This document shows, one piece after another, positions 1 to 6,445 of a DNA stretch of 6,637 bases. Source of the DNA: Candidatus Magasanikbacteria bacterium CG_4_10_14_0_8_um_filter_42_12 (lineage in GTDB: Bacteria > Patescibacteriota > Patescibacteriia > Magasanikbacterales > UBA922); the NCBI GenBank assembly GCA_002784795.1, contig PFLZ01000001.1, forward strand, positions 1 to 6,637, in the 5' to 3' direction. A program made the translations under genes and the position numbers. The notes under the pieces were generated by a model, which had not been told where the DNA came from, did no database searches, and saw nothing but the letters and a program-made list of their open reading frames with translations. Numbering within the stretch: the first letter of the stretch is position 1; each line of letters opens with the position of its first letter.

Positions 1-39
1 GCATACTTATTTGCCATATGTACTCTGGTTATACTTCAT

Positions 40-56
40 GGTTACCCTTTGTAACC
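40..56. repeat. Short perfect inverted repeat in the leader
   Basis: GGTTAC at 40-45 and GTAACC at 51-56 form a 6-bp perfect stem with a 5-nt loop (CCTTT). Related half-sites occur nearby: GGTTAT at 27-32 and GTTACC at 73-78. It lies about 50 bp upstream of the -35 of the operon promoter. No T-run follows, so it does not look like an intrinsic terminator. It could be a regulator-binding site or chance. Nothing else is recognisable in 1-100. Confidence 0.3.
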
Positions 57-102
57 TCTAGTGTACCAAAGTGTTACCGCATATGGGTGACTGTACAAAG
101 TA

Positions 103-131
103 TTTACTTTTTCGCTGAGTTGAGCTATACT
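103..131 (+). promoter_or_regulatory. Candidate sigma70-type promoter for the operon
   Basis: A -35-like TTTACT (103-108, 4 of 6 to TTGACA) and a -10-like TATACT (126-131, 5 of 6 to TATAAT) are separated by the ideal 17 bp. The predicted transcription start is near 138, about 19 nt before the ATG at 157. Because a transcript starting there would exclude the upstream in-frame TTG at 136, the promoter also supports the ATG start. No other promoter of similar quality was noticed before 6500, and the genes to 6445 are nearly abutting, so all six could be transcribed from here. This is assigned by consensus only. Confidence 0.5.
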
Positions 132-156
132 CGGCTTGTTAATTTTTCAAAAACGT

Positions 157-1086
157 ATGCTTTGGCAAGATCTCACTATCACTATCGTAAGTATTGTTCT
201 CTCTCTTGCAATGCTTCCTCAGCTATATCATGGATATACGCAGAAAAAGGGGCATATGCATCATGCAACGTCAATTCCCACTGTTTTGGGATTGTATGTG
301 CTTTGTTTTGTGTATTTTTCTCTTGGATTACTCTTTTCTACTATTGTTACGTTTTTGACTGGTACGATGTGGGTTCTTTTGCTTTTGCAGCGTGTACGCT
401 ATGGAGATGGAGTCTCGTGTACAAAAAAAGTACACTCAAAAGTGGATATCTCATTTTCAAAGGAAGAACAGCAAAAGTTGGAGGCTGTCCAAAGCAAAGT
501 ACAAGAATTGTTTGCAACGCGTACAGATAAGGTGCATGGTTTTGACCATGCAGAACGTGTTGCTGGGTATGCTGCATTGATTGCATCGCAGGAAGGGAGC
601 GATGTACTCATGGCGACGCTCGCAGGATGGCTCCATGATATTGGTCGTGCGGTAGAAGAGCATCCGGAAGATTTTCCAACGTTTGATACAAAAAAAACAC
701 ATCATGAATTGTCATATGAACTTTTGCAAAAGTGGTTTCGAGAAGATGAACAATTTTCTATTCTTACTGATGAAGAAAAAATTGAACTTCTCTATGATCT
801 ACGATATCACTGGAATGACGAGGCCGATGACTATGCGAGTGCATATATTCTTCGTGATGCGGATAAAATTGATGGATTAGGGGACATTGGTTTGCAACGT
901 CATCATGCGCATACAAAAGGAAATTTGAAAAAGGCATATATGGCATTGCGACTGCGATATGAATGGTTGTATCACTTCAAAACAGATACTGCAAAACGTA
1001 TCAATGAAGATCTTGATCTGATCCGACCTTTTCAGGAAGAACGAACACGACTTTTGAAAAAGGAAATAACATCTGTAGAACTCTAA
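157..1086 (+). CDS. PQ-loop (SemiSWEET-like) membrane domain fused to an HD phosphohydrolase domain
   Basis: The product is a 309-residue protein in two parts. Residues 1-78 hold three hydrophobic helices (about 7-25, 41-58 and 59-78) with a Met-Leu-Pro-Gln motif at 19-22. This is the signature and helix count of a single PQ-loop/SemiSWEET triple-helix bundle. After a charged linker, residues 125-250 carry the HD superfamily metal-binding set: H131 in HGFDHAERV, H160-D161 in WLHDIGR and D236 in RDADKIDGLGDIG. The last of these resembles the YpgQ/YedJ-type HD hydrolases. H182/H183 and H218 are possible further ligands. HD proteins of this kind hydrolyse phosphate esters or nucleotides, but the substrate here is unknown. 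The active domain should face the cytoplasm. I chose the ATG because a TTG seven codons upstream (136) coincides with the predicted transcription start; neither has a Shine-Dalgarno sequence. mnmA starts 3 nt after the stop. The HD assignment is firm, while the PQ-loop call rests on the motif and hydrophobicity. Confidence 0.87.
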   Translation: MLWQDLTITIVSIVLSLAMLPQLYHGYTQKKGHMHHATSIPTVLGLYVLCFVYFSLGLLFSTIVTFLTGTMWVLLLLQRVRYGDGVSCTKKVHSKVDISFSKEEQQKLEAVQSKVQELFATRTDKVHGFDHAERVAGYAALIASQEGSDVLMATLAGWLHDIGRAVEEHPEDFPTFDTKKTHHELSYELLQKWFREDEQFSILTDEEKIELLYDLRYHWNDEADDYASAYILRDADKIDGLGDIGLQRHHAHTKGNLKKAYMALRLRYEWLYHFKTDTAKRINEDLDLIRPFQEERTRLLKKEITSVEL

Positions 1087-1089
1087 GAT

Positions 1090-2187
1090 ATGAAAAAAGA
1101 AAAGATCCTGGTTGCGATGAGTGGTGGTGTAGACTCCTCAGTCGTCGCAGCACTCCTCGTGAAGCAAGGATACGATGTGACAGGTGCATATATGAAGCAA
1201 TGGTCTGATACAAAAGATGTCTCAGGTCTTTGTCAGTGGAAAAAAGATCGAAGAGATGCTATGCGTGTAGCTGCGCATCTGGGGATTCCACTTCTGACGC
1301 TTGATTTTGAAAAAGAATACAAAGAATGGGTGATGGGCTACATGTTTGCAGAATACGAAGTAGGGCGTACGCCAAATCCAGATGTCATGTGCAATAAGTT
1401 TATCAAGTTTGATGCGTGGCTCGGAACAGTCAGAAAGATGGGATTTGATAAGATGGCGACAGGACACTACGCAGCTATCAAAAAAACAAAAAATCAAGAA
1501 AACAAAAAAGCTATGTATCAACTTGCTCAGGCTGTTGATGATGACAAGGACCAAACGTATTTTTTACACCAACTTACGCAGGAACAGCTTTCTTATACGA
1601 TGTTTCCACTCGGCGAGTATACGAAGTCGGAAGTACGAGAAATGGCAAGAAAGTTTGACTTGCCTACGGCGGAGCGAGAAGAAAGCATGGGAATTTGTTT
1701 TGTAGGAGAAATGCCGATGAAAGAGTTTCTTCAACAAAAAATAAAAAAACATCCTGGCAAGATTGTGACTGAGGATGGCACGGTTGTTGGTGAGCATGAG
1801 GGATTGTCGTTTTATACCATTGGACAGAGACACGTTGGGCAATTAGCAATGAACAATAAACAAGTAACAAATCAAGCACCAATGTTTGTCGTTGAAAAAA
1901 GGTTTGATACCAATGAGTTGGTAGTAGGTTTTGTAGAAAGTCCTTTGTTGTATAAAACTGAAATTACTGTTGATGATATGCATTGGATATCTGGACATCA
2001 GCCTTCGTTTCCTTTAGACTGTAAGGTAAGACTGCGTCACAGACAAGAAATGCAGAATGTTGAGGTACACATTGAACATGGGGAAGTGACGTTGCTGTTT
2101 GACATGAAACAAAGAGCGGTCACACCTGGGCAGTTCGCAGTCTTGTATAAAGATGGAATTTGTCTTGGTGGTGGAGTAATTACGTAA
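1090..2187 (+). CDS. mnmA: tRNA-specific 2-thiouridylase MnmA
   Basis: The product is 365 residues, essentially the length of E. coli MnmA. It activates U34 of tRNA-Lys, -Glu and -Gln with ATP and inserts sulfur delivered by a persulfide relay, giving the s2U of (c)mnm5s2U. Visible signatures are the N-type ATP-pyrophosphatase P-loop SGGVDSS (11-17), RTPNPDVMCNKFIKF (93-107) with catalytic C101, TGHYA (124-128), DKDQTYFL (152-159), ESMGICF (198-204) with second catalytic C203, and TIGQRHVG (243-250). The C-terminal beta-barrel includes QRAVTPGQ (341-348). Both catalytic cysteines and the P-loop are intact, so the enzyme should be active. The gene starts 3 nt after the HD-fusion stop with no Shine-Dalgarno sequence, suggesting translational coupling. 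No cysteine desulfurase or sulfur-relay gene is in the window. mnmA and alaS also lie near each other in some Gram-positive bacteria, so this neighbourhood is plausible. Confidence 0.97.
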   Translation: MKKEKILVAMSGGVDSSVVAALLVKQGYDVTGAYMKQWSDTKDVSGLCQWKKDRRDAMRVAAHLGIPLLTLDFEKEYKEWVMGYMFAEYEVGRTPNPDVMCNKFIKFDAWLGTVRKMGFDKMATGHYAAIKKTKNQENKKAMYQLAQAVDDDKDQTYFLHQLTQEQLSYTMFPLGEYTKSEVREMARKFDLPTAEREESMGICFVGEMPMKEFLQQKIKKHPGKIVTEDGTVVGEHEGLSFYTIGQRHVGQLAMNNKQVTNQAPMFVVEKRFDTNELVVGFVESPLLYKTEITVDDMHWISGHQPSFPLDCKVRLRHRQEMQNVEVHIEHGEVTLLFDMKQRAVTPGQFAVLYKDGICLGGGVIT

Positions 2188-2197
2188 TTTTTTTTCT

Positions 2198-2311
2198 ATG
2201 TACGGACTTACTGGAAATGAAAATGCATACAGCTTTGGCTGGACACAAGTATTTCTTATTTTAGGAGTAGGTGTGTTGATATTTATAGCCTATAAATTTT
2301 TCAAAGTGTAA
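2198..2311 (+). CDS. Small single-span membrane protein (37 aa), unrecognised family
   Basis: This short reading frame fills the only sizeable gap inside the operon (mnmA to alaS, 123 bp). The ATG is 10 nt after the mnmA stop, and the TAA (2309-2311) shares its last base with the alaS ATG, a TAATG arrangement typical of translational coupling. The product starts MYGLTGNENAYSFGWTQ, followed by one strongly hydrophobic stretch (about residues 17-31: valine, phenylalanine, leucine, isoleucine, glycine). It ends in a basic, aromatic tail (KFFKV). That pattern fits a single transmembrane helix with a cytoplasmic C-terminus by the positive-inside rule. No catalytic motif is visible and I do not recognise a family. 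There is no Shine-Dalgarno sequence; eight T residues (2188-2195) precede the ATG. If alaS starts at the second ATG (2317), the genes are 5 nt apart instead. The exact fit in the gap and the membrane-like composition support a real gene, but length alone cannot exclude chance. Confidence 0.55.
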   Translation: MYGLTGNENAYSFGWTQVFLILGVGVLIFIAYKFFKV

Positions 2312-4299
2312 TGAATATGAAAGCAAACGACATTCGAAGTAGATATCTTTCATTTTTTGAGAAACAGGGGCATACGATTATTCCATCGTCGTCACTTGTT
2401 CCAGAAAATGATCCAACCACACTCTTTACCGGCTCTGGCATGCAGCCTATTTTACCATATCTGCTGGGACAGCCACATCCTTCTGGATCCCGTCTTACAG
2501 ACTCACAAAAATGTTTTCGTTCGCAAGATATAGAAGAAGTAGGGGACAATCGTCATACGACCTTTTTTGAAATGCTTGGCAACTGGTCATTTGGTGATTA
2601 TTTTAAAAAAGAACAAATTCCTTGGTTGTTTCAATTCCTTGTAGAAGATATTGGACTTGATCCGTCAAAATTGTACGTGACGTGTTATGCAGGAAACGAT
2701 GAATTTGATATTCCAAAGGATATCGAAGCCGCAGAACTGTGGCAGGGATTGTTTCAAGAAAAAGGTATCTCACATGCAACTGCAGAAATGGGCTCAGAAG
2801 CAGAAGGATATGCGCGAGGTATGAAGGATGGCGAACGCATTTTCTTTTATGATGGCAAGAAAAATTGGTGGAGTCGTGGGGGATCTGAAGCCACAACGCC
2901 AGTAGGGGATCCCGGTGGACCTGACACAGAGGTTTTTTACGACTTTTCCGCCCAAGGCGGATCCGCCTTGGGCGGAGATGGAATAGAACACGATCCTTCC
3001 TTTGGTGAGAATTGCCACCCAAACTGCGACTGTGGACGATTCATGGAAATCGCCAATAGTGTCTTCATGGCGTACAAACGTACAGAAAGTGGATTTGAAA
3101 AACTTGAAAAACAAAATGTAGATTTTGGTGGGGGACTAGAGCGTATTGCTGCCGCACAGCAAAAAAATCCAGATGTGTTTCTGATCGATTTGTTCGACGA
3201 ACCACGAAAGATTGTAGAATCACAATCTGGAAAGACATATGGTGAAAGTACTGAAATTACACACAATTACCGTATTATGCTGGATCATCTTCGTGCTGCT
3301 GTCTTTCTGATTGCGGATGGTGTGTATCCGTCAAACAAAGATCAGGGCTACTTTGCTCGTCGCCTCGTGCGTCGTGCAGTTCGTGCTGGGCACAAACTTG
3401 GTATTGAAACGCAAGTCACTGCGCCTATTGCTGCTGCCTTTATTTCTACCTATAGCGAGGCATATCCACAGGTAGCATCTATGAAAGAAAAAATTGAAGA
3501 TATTCTCGATGGCGAAGAAAAGAAATTTCGAAGTGCACTCGTGAGAGGGGAAAAAGAGTTTGGAAAAATCGAAAAGGATATTACTGCTGAAATTGAAAAG
3601 GGTGGCGAACAGATGATAGATCATATCGCAAAGATGTCCTTTGATTTGTATCAGACGTTTGGATTGCCATTTGAAATTTTTACCGACTTGCTCCAAAAAA
3701 CATTTCCAGAATCAGCCTTTGATGAAAACGAATTGACGTATTCATACGACAAAATCTTTGAAGAGCATCAAAACGTTTCACGACAAGGCATGGATAAAAA
3801 ATTCAAAGGTGGATTGGCAGATCACTCTGACATGAGTATTCAGTATCATACGGCGACACATCTTCTTCATGCCGCCGTCCTGGAACTCCTTGGTCCTGAG
3901 GCCTTCCAAAAAGGAAGTAATATTACACCAGAGCGACTACGGTTTGATTTTGCCTATGACAAAAAAGTAACGGATGACGAAATAAAAGCAATAGAAGACC
4001 TCGTCAACGCGGCTATCAAAAAAGACTATCCCGTGAGTTGGCAAATGTTGTCTGTGGATGAAGCGCGCGCAAAGGGAGCTATTGGATTGTTTGACAATTC
4101 ATATGATGAAAAAGTAAAAGTGTACACCATCGGAGATCCTGATGTTTCCATGAAAGCTGATGTGACTCATCCTACCTTTAGTCAAGAATTTTGTGGCGGG
4201 CCACATGTGGAGCACACAGGAGTGCTCTGTACGTTCAAAATCACGAAGGAAGAAGCTGTCTCAGCCGGAGTAAGACGTATTCGGGCAATATTAGAATAA
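2311..4299 (+). CDS. alaS: Alanyl-tRNA synthetase, compact form without the C-terminal C-Ala domain
   Basis: This 662-residue class II synthetase attaches alanine to tRNA-Ala in the cytoplasm. The N-terminal catalytic core includes LFTGSGMQP (38-46), motif 2 within CFRSQDIEEVGDNRHTTFFE (68-87) and FGGGLERIA (272-280, motif 3 region). The tRNA-recognition region follows at about 310-500. The editing domain carries the zinc ligands H513/H517 in HTATHLLH and C628/H632 in CGGPH, so mischarged Ser/Gly should be cleared. The protein stops right after GVRRIRAILE, the usual end of the editing domain. The coiled coil and DHHA1/C-Ala domain that bring most bacterial AlaRS to about 870 residues are absent. 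A cysteine/histidine cluster (C235, H236, C239, C241) in the catalytic domain is a possible zinc site. Residues 213-222 are encoded by an in-frame palindrome. The ATG at 2311 overlaps the upstream small gene; the ATG at 2317 (MKANDIR) matches the usual family start and is a real alternative. Confidence 0.96.
   Translation: MNMKANDIRSRYLSFFEKQGHTIIPSSSLVPENDPTTLFTGSGMQPILPYLLGQPHPSGSRLTDSQKCFRSQDIEEVGDNRHTTFFEMLGNWSFGDYFKKEQIPWLFQFLVEDIGLDPSKLYVTCYAGNDEFDIPKDIEAAELWQGLFQEKGISHATAEMGSEAEGYARGMKDGERIFFYDGKKNWWSRGGSEATTPVGDPGGPDTEVFYDFSAQGGSALGGDGIEHDPSFGENCHPNCDCGRFMEIANSVFMAYKRTESGFEKLEKQNVDFGGGLERIAAAQQKNPDVFLIDLFDEPRKIVESQSGKTYGESTEITHNYRIMLDHLRAAVFLIADGVYPSNKDQGYFARRLVRRAVRAGHKLGIETQVTAPIAAAFISTYSEAYPQVASMKEKIEDILDGEEKKFRSALVRGEKEFGKIEKDITAEIEKGGEQMIDHIAKMSFDLYQTFGLPFEIFTDLLQKTFPESAFDENELTYSYDKIFEEHQNVSRQGMDKKFKGGLADHSDMSIQYHTATHLLHAAVLELLGPEAFQKGSNITPERLRFDFAYDKKVTDDEIKAIEDLVNAAIKKDYPVSWQMLSVDEARAKGAIGLFDNSYDEKVKVYTIGDPDVSMKADVTHPTFSQEFCGGPHVEHTGVLCTFKITKEEAVSAGVRRIRAILE
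2947..2976. repeat. Perfect 30-bp GC-rich palindrome inserted in frame in alaS
   Basis: Every base from 2947 to 2976 pairs symmetrically about the centre of a GGATCC (2959-2964); the next pair outward (T2946/G2977) fails. Twenty-two of 30 bases are G or C in an AT-rich gene. Each 15-nt half is itself a hairpin: TCCGCC, loop CAA, GGCGGA, then TCCGCC, loop TTG, GGCGGA. The element is exactly ten codons in the alaS frame (SAQGG then SALGG, residues 213-222), and because it is palindromic the opposite strand encodes the same peptide. It falls between EVFYD and the HDPSFGENC segment of the catalytic domain, where a surface loop is expected. It resembles a dispersed palindromic repeat, similar in principle to the in-frame Rickettsia palindromic elements. 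No second copy is in this window, so the dispersed nature is inferred. Confidence 0.85.
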
Positions 4300-4300
4300 C

Positions 4301-4747
4301 ATGGTAAAAAAAATTATCCGCTACGCCATCGACGCCCGACATGCATTCATGAAGTATTTCATTGTCGGTATTCTTGGCGTTATTCTAGATCTGGGAACAC
4401 TCACGTTGTTTCGAGAACAGTTTGGTATTGCCCCATATATTGCTGTTATTTTGAATCAGATCATTCTCATTGTATTTAATTTTACGATAAACAAGCTTTG
4501 GACATTCAAAAATACGGCAATGCCCCATACGCAGCTGGTGAGATATTTGATGCTTTTTGTGTTCAATTATGCGTTCGCTGTGCTCTTTATGCTTATTTTT
4601 AATGAGCACATGGGCATTGATTATCGTCTGGTAAGAATTTGCACGATTGTGCTTGCCGTCGGATGGAATTTCTTTTTGTATCGGCATTGGGTTTTCTTCA
4701 TGCATGAGGGAAAAAGTGAAGATACTCATGTGCCTGGTGACGCATAG
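4301..4747 (+). CDS. GtrA-family membrane protein
   Basis: This 148-residue polytopic protein has four predicted helices (about 17-37, 43-66, 80-102 and 109-132). GtrA-family landmarks are MKYFIVGILGVILDLGTLTL (17-36), NFTINKLWTF (60-69) and its second-half echo NFFLYRHWVF (123-132). Family members act with surface polysaccharide glycosyltransferases. They are thought either to move polyprenyl-phosphate-linked sugars across the membrane or to organise the glycosyltransferase. The start is one base after the alaS stop, without a Shine-Dalgarno sequence, and the gene ends in tandem stops (TAGTAG, 4745-4750). It is followed 6 nt later by an AftA-like transferase, the likely partner. That pairing recalls Mycobacterium tuberculosis Rv3789 (GtrA family) near AftA (Rv3792). 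The transported sugar cannot be read from the sequence. The family call is firm; the function is inferred from context. Confidence 0.9.
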   Translation: MVKKIIRYAIDARHAFMKYFIVGILGVILDLGTLTLFREQFGIAPYIAVILNQIILIVFNFTINKLWTFKNTAMPHTQLVRYLMLFVFNYAFAVLFMLIFNEHMGIDYRLVRICTIVLAVGWNFFLYRHWVFFMHEGKSEDTHVPGDA

Positions 4748-4753
4748 TAGTGT

Positions 4754-6445
4754 ATGACATTTTTTGATATTCATGTTCTCGCCGCAATCAAACTGATAAG
4801 TATTGTCTTTGTTATTGGGGGATATTTTTTTATAAAGAAAAAAAACCCTGTTTTGTTTCTGCTTTGGTTTGGCGTGCTGTCCGCTGTCTCGTACATCCTT
4901 TTTGTCAATGATCGACAGTTATTATTTTGGGGTCTGCAAGGGGATGAACTGACTATTGCTGCTATATATAACACCTTTGCACAAGTTGGATTTGGCGCAG
5001 ATTTTGCGTTTCATGGCTTTCCGCCATTTTATCCCCCTGGTTTTTTTTGGTTATGTAGTATTCCTGGAAAGATATTTGGCTGGAATGGTATACAGATAGC
5101 AAAATTTGCGGCAGCGAGTTTTTTTCTTGTTTTTCCAATTGGTGGATACCTTACGCAACGTTTCATGTTGAAGGGGCTTGTATCTTCAAAACGGTTGCTT
5201 ATTTTTTCATTCCTTACTCCACTTATCATTATGAGCGTGTTGGGGATTGATCTCTTGATTGGAAAACCATACGAAGTCTTGGCAGCCTTTCTTACTGTAG
5301 TGTGGACGATAGCTCTGTTTATGCATGCATCACAAAAAAAACTCTCCCAAAAGGAAATTCTGTTGTTTGGTGTGATTGCGGGTTTGATTTTCATGACGTA
5401 TTATCTTTGGTTGGTGTTTGCTGCAATTGTCTTTCTTCTATTGTTTGGTGTTTTAAAAAAGAATGACATTCTCCGATACATATTAAATTTGAGTAAAGTC
5501 GCTACCATAGGTATTATTACCGCTCTTCCTTTTTGGGGGCCACTTGTATATACATATATCACTGTTGGGATGGAAAGTTGGCAGACAACATTTTATACTC
5601 CCGAAAATAGTGGTTTGTGGCTACCTATTACACAATTTGGTTCATCCGCAAATATAGTATTGTTTTTAAGCTTTGTTTCGATTTTGTGGTTTTTTAAAAA
5701 GGATTTAATATCAAAAATATTACTTTCGTTTTTGGGAGCGGCATTTATCTGGTGGGGGTTTGGATTAGCATTATTGCTCTTTTTTTCTACTCCGTTTCAG
5801 GAATTTCGAGGTTTTTATGTGCTTGCTCCTGTTGTGTTGTCATATGGATTTGCCTGGGCAATATCCTCCATTTGGAAAAAATTAGAAGAGAGGTCATATG
5901 TTCATCTGCAAGAAGTAGTATTGTACTTAGGAATTCTATTGCTAATAGCCCATTCTATATTTGGTTTTTTTATAGATGATCCAACTGTCAGAAAGAATAT
6001 GGTACATTCAAAATCATTTCCAGCTCAGACGTTGGATCTTGCATATGCACTTAGAGAAATGGACCATGCATCAGACCTTGTTACTCTGAGTACGTCCCCG
6101 CAGTTGGTAGCAATATTTCCCATAAATCATTACATCTATTTCAATCAGCATAATACACATCCTGCAAGTATATTTTCAGTGCGGTATCAGACGGTGTTAT
6201 CACTTTCGGGCGCTAGTACTCCCGAAGAGGCGTATGCTATTGTGACCAATGCTGCGTTTGGACCTATTGATCAATTCATTTTTTCTCTTGAAGAAGGAGA
6301 ATATGTTTTGTATTTTCATGTGGATAAGCCAATCGAAGGGATTGAGGAAAAACGAATTGTTTTCAATAAAGACATGTTCTCTGATCAGTATTTTGAGCAT
6401 ATATATGAAGATACTACGAATGTTGTGTTACAAAGGAAGAAATAG
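4754..6445 (+). CDS. GT-C membrane glycosyltransferase, AftA (arabinofuranosyltransferase)-like
   Basis: The 563-residue product has roughly ten or more hydrophobic helices up to about residue 408, then a soluble C-terminal domain, presumably outside the membrane. The first large loop holds GDE (63-65), the position of the catalytic acid in GT-C enzymes that use polyprenyl-phosphosugars. PPFYPPGFFWL (90-100) and KPYE (171-174) follow, as in the AftA N-terminal domain. The C-terminal part keeps the AftA pattern of N, H and HP (N464, H466, HP 469-470), an F..R (474-477) and FGPID.F (502-508). Mycobacterial AftA (about 640 residues) transfers the first arabinofuranose from decaprenyl-phosphoarabinose to galactan. 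No prenyl-phosphoarabinose synthesis gene (dprE1/dprE2) is visible here, so donor and acceptor are open. A GGTGA at 4736-4740 lies 13 nt from the ATG, too far for a good Shine-Dalgarno sequence. The last codons and stop overlap a relic of another gene's tail. The gene appears more AT-rich than alaS. The family assignment is from recalled motifs, not a search. Confidence 0.8.
   Translation: MTFFDIHVLAAIKLISIVFVIGGYFFIKKKNPVLFLLWFGVLSAVSYILFVNDRQLLFWGLQGDELTIAAIYNTFAQVGFGADFAFHGFPPFYPPGFFWLCSIPGKIFGWNGIQIAKFAAASFFLVFPIGGYLTQRFMLKGLVSSKRLLIFSFLTPLIIMSVLGIDLLIGKPYEVLAAFLTVVWTIALFMHASQKKLSQKEILLFGVIAGLIFMTYYLWLVFAAIVFLLLFGVLKKNDILRYILNLSKVATIGIITALPFWGPLVYTYITVGMESWQTTFYTPENSGLWLPITQFGSSANIVLFLSFVSILWFFKKDLISKILLSFLGAAFIWWGFGLALLLFFSTPFQEFRGFYVLAPVVLSYGFAWAISSIWKKLEERSYVHLQEVVLYLGILLLIAHSIFGFFIDDPTVRKNMVHSKSFPAQTLDLAYALREMDHASDLVTLSTSPQLVAIFPINHYIYFNQHNTHPASIFSVRYQTVLSLSGASTPEEAYAIVTNAAFGPIDQFIFSLEEGEYVLYFHVDKPIEGIEEKRIVFNKDMFSDQYFEHIYEDTTNVVLQRKK

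Noticed and set aside
136..156. TTG start codon seven codons upstream of the chosen ATG of the HD-fusion gene
   Set aside because: It sits at the predicted transcription start of the TTTACT-17-TATACT promoter, has no Shine-Dalgarno sequence, and the added residues come before an already complete first membrane helix.
2178..2195. AATTACGTAATT palindrome followed by a T-run after mnmA, resembling a terminator
   Set aside because: The stem is only AT-rich base pairs with essentially no loop, far too weak for an intrinsic terminator, and the operon appears to continue through it.
2603..3266. Long open frames on the reverse strand opposite alaS
   Set aside because: They mirror the codon pattern of a well-supported alaS gene, show no recognisable domains and lack promoters. 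One contains SAQGGSALGG only because the palindrome reads the same on both strands.
4754..6445. Assigning the large membrane protein as ArnT/PMT-type mannosyl- or aminoarabinose transferase or O-antigen ligase
   Set aside because: The first-loop GDE is shared by many GT-C enzymes, but the PPFYPPGFFW and KPYE motifs and the soluble C-terminal HP...FGPID pattern fit the AftA family better.
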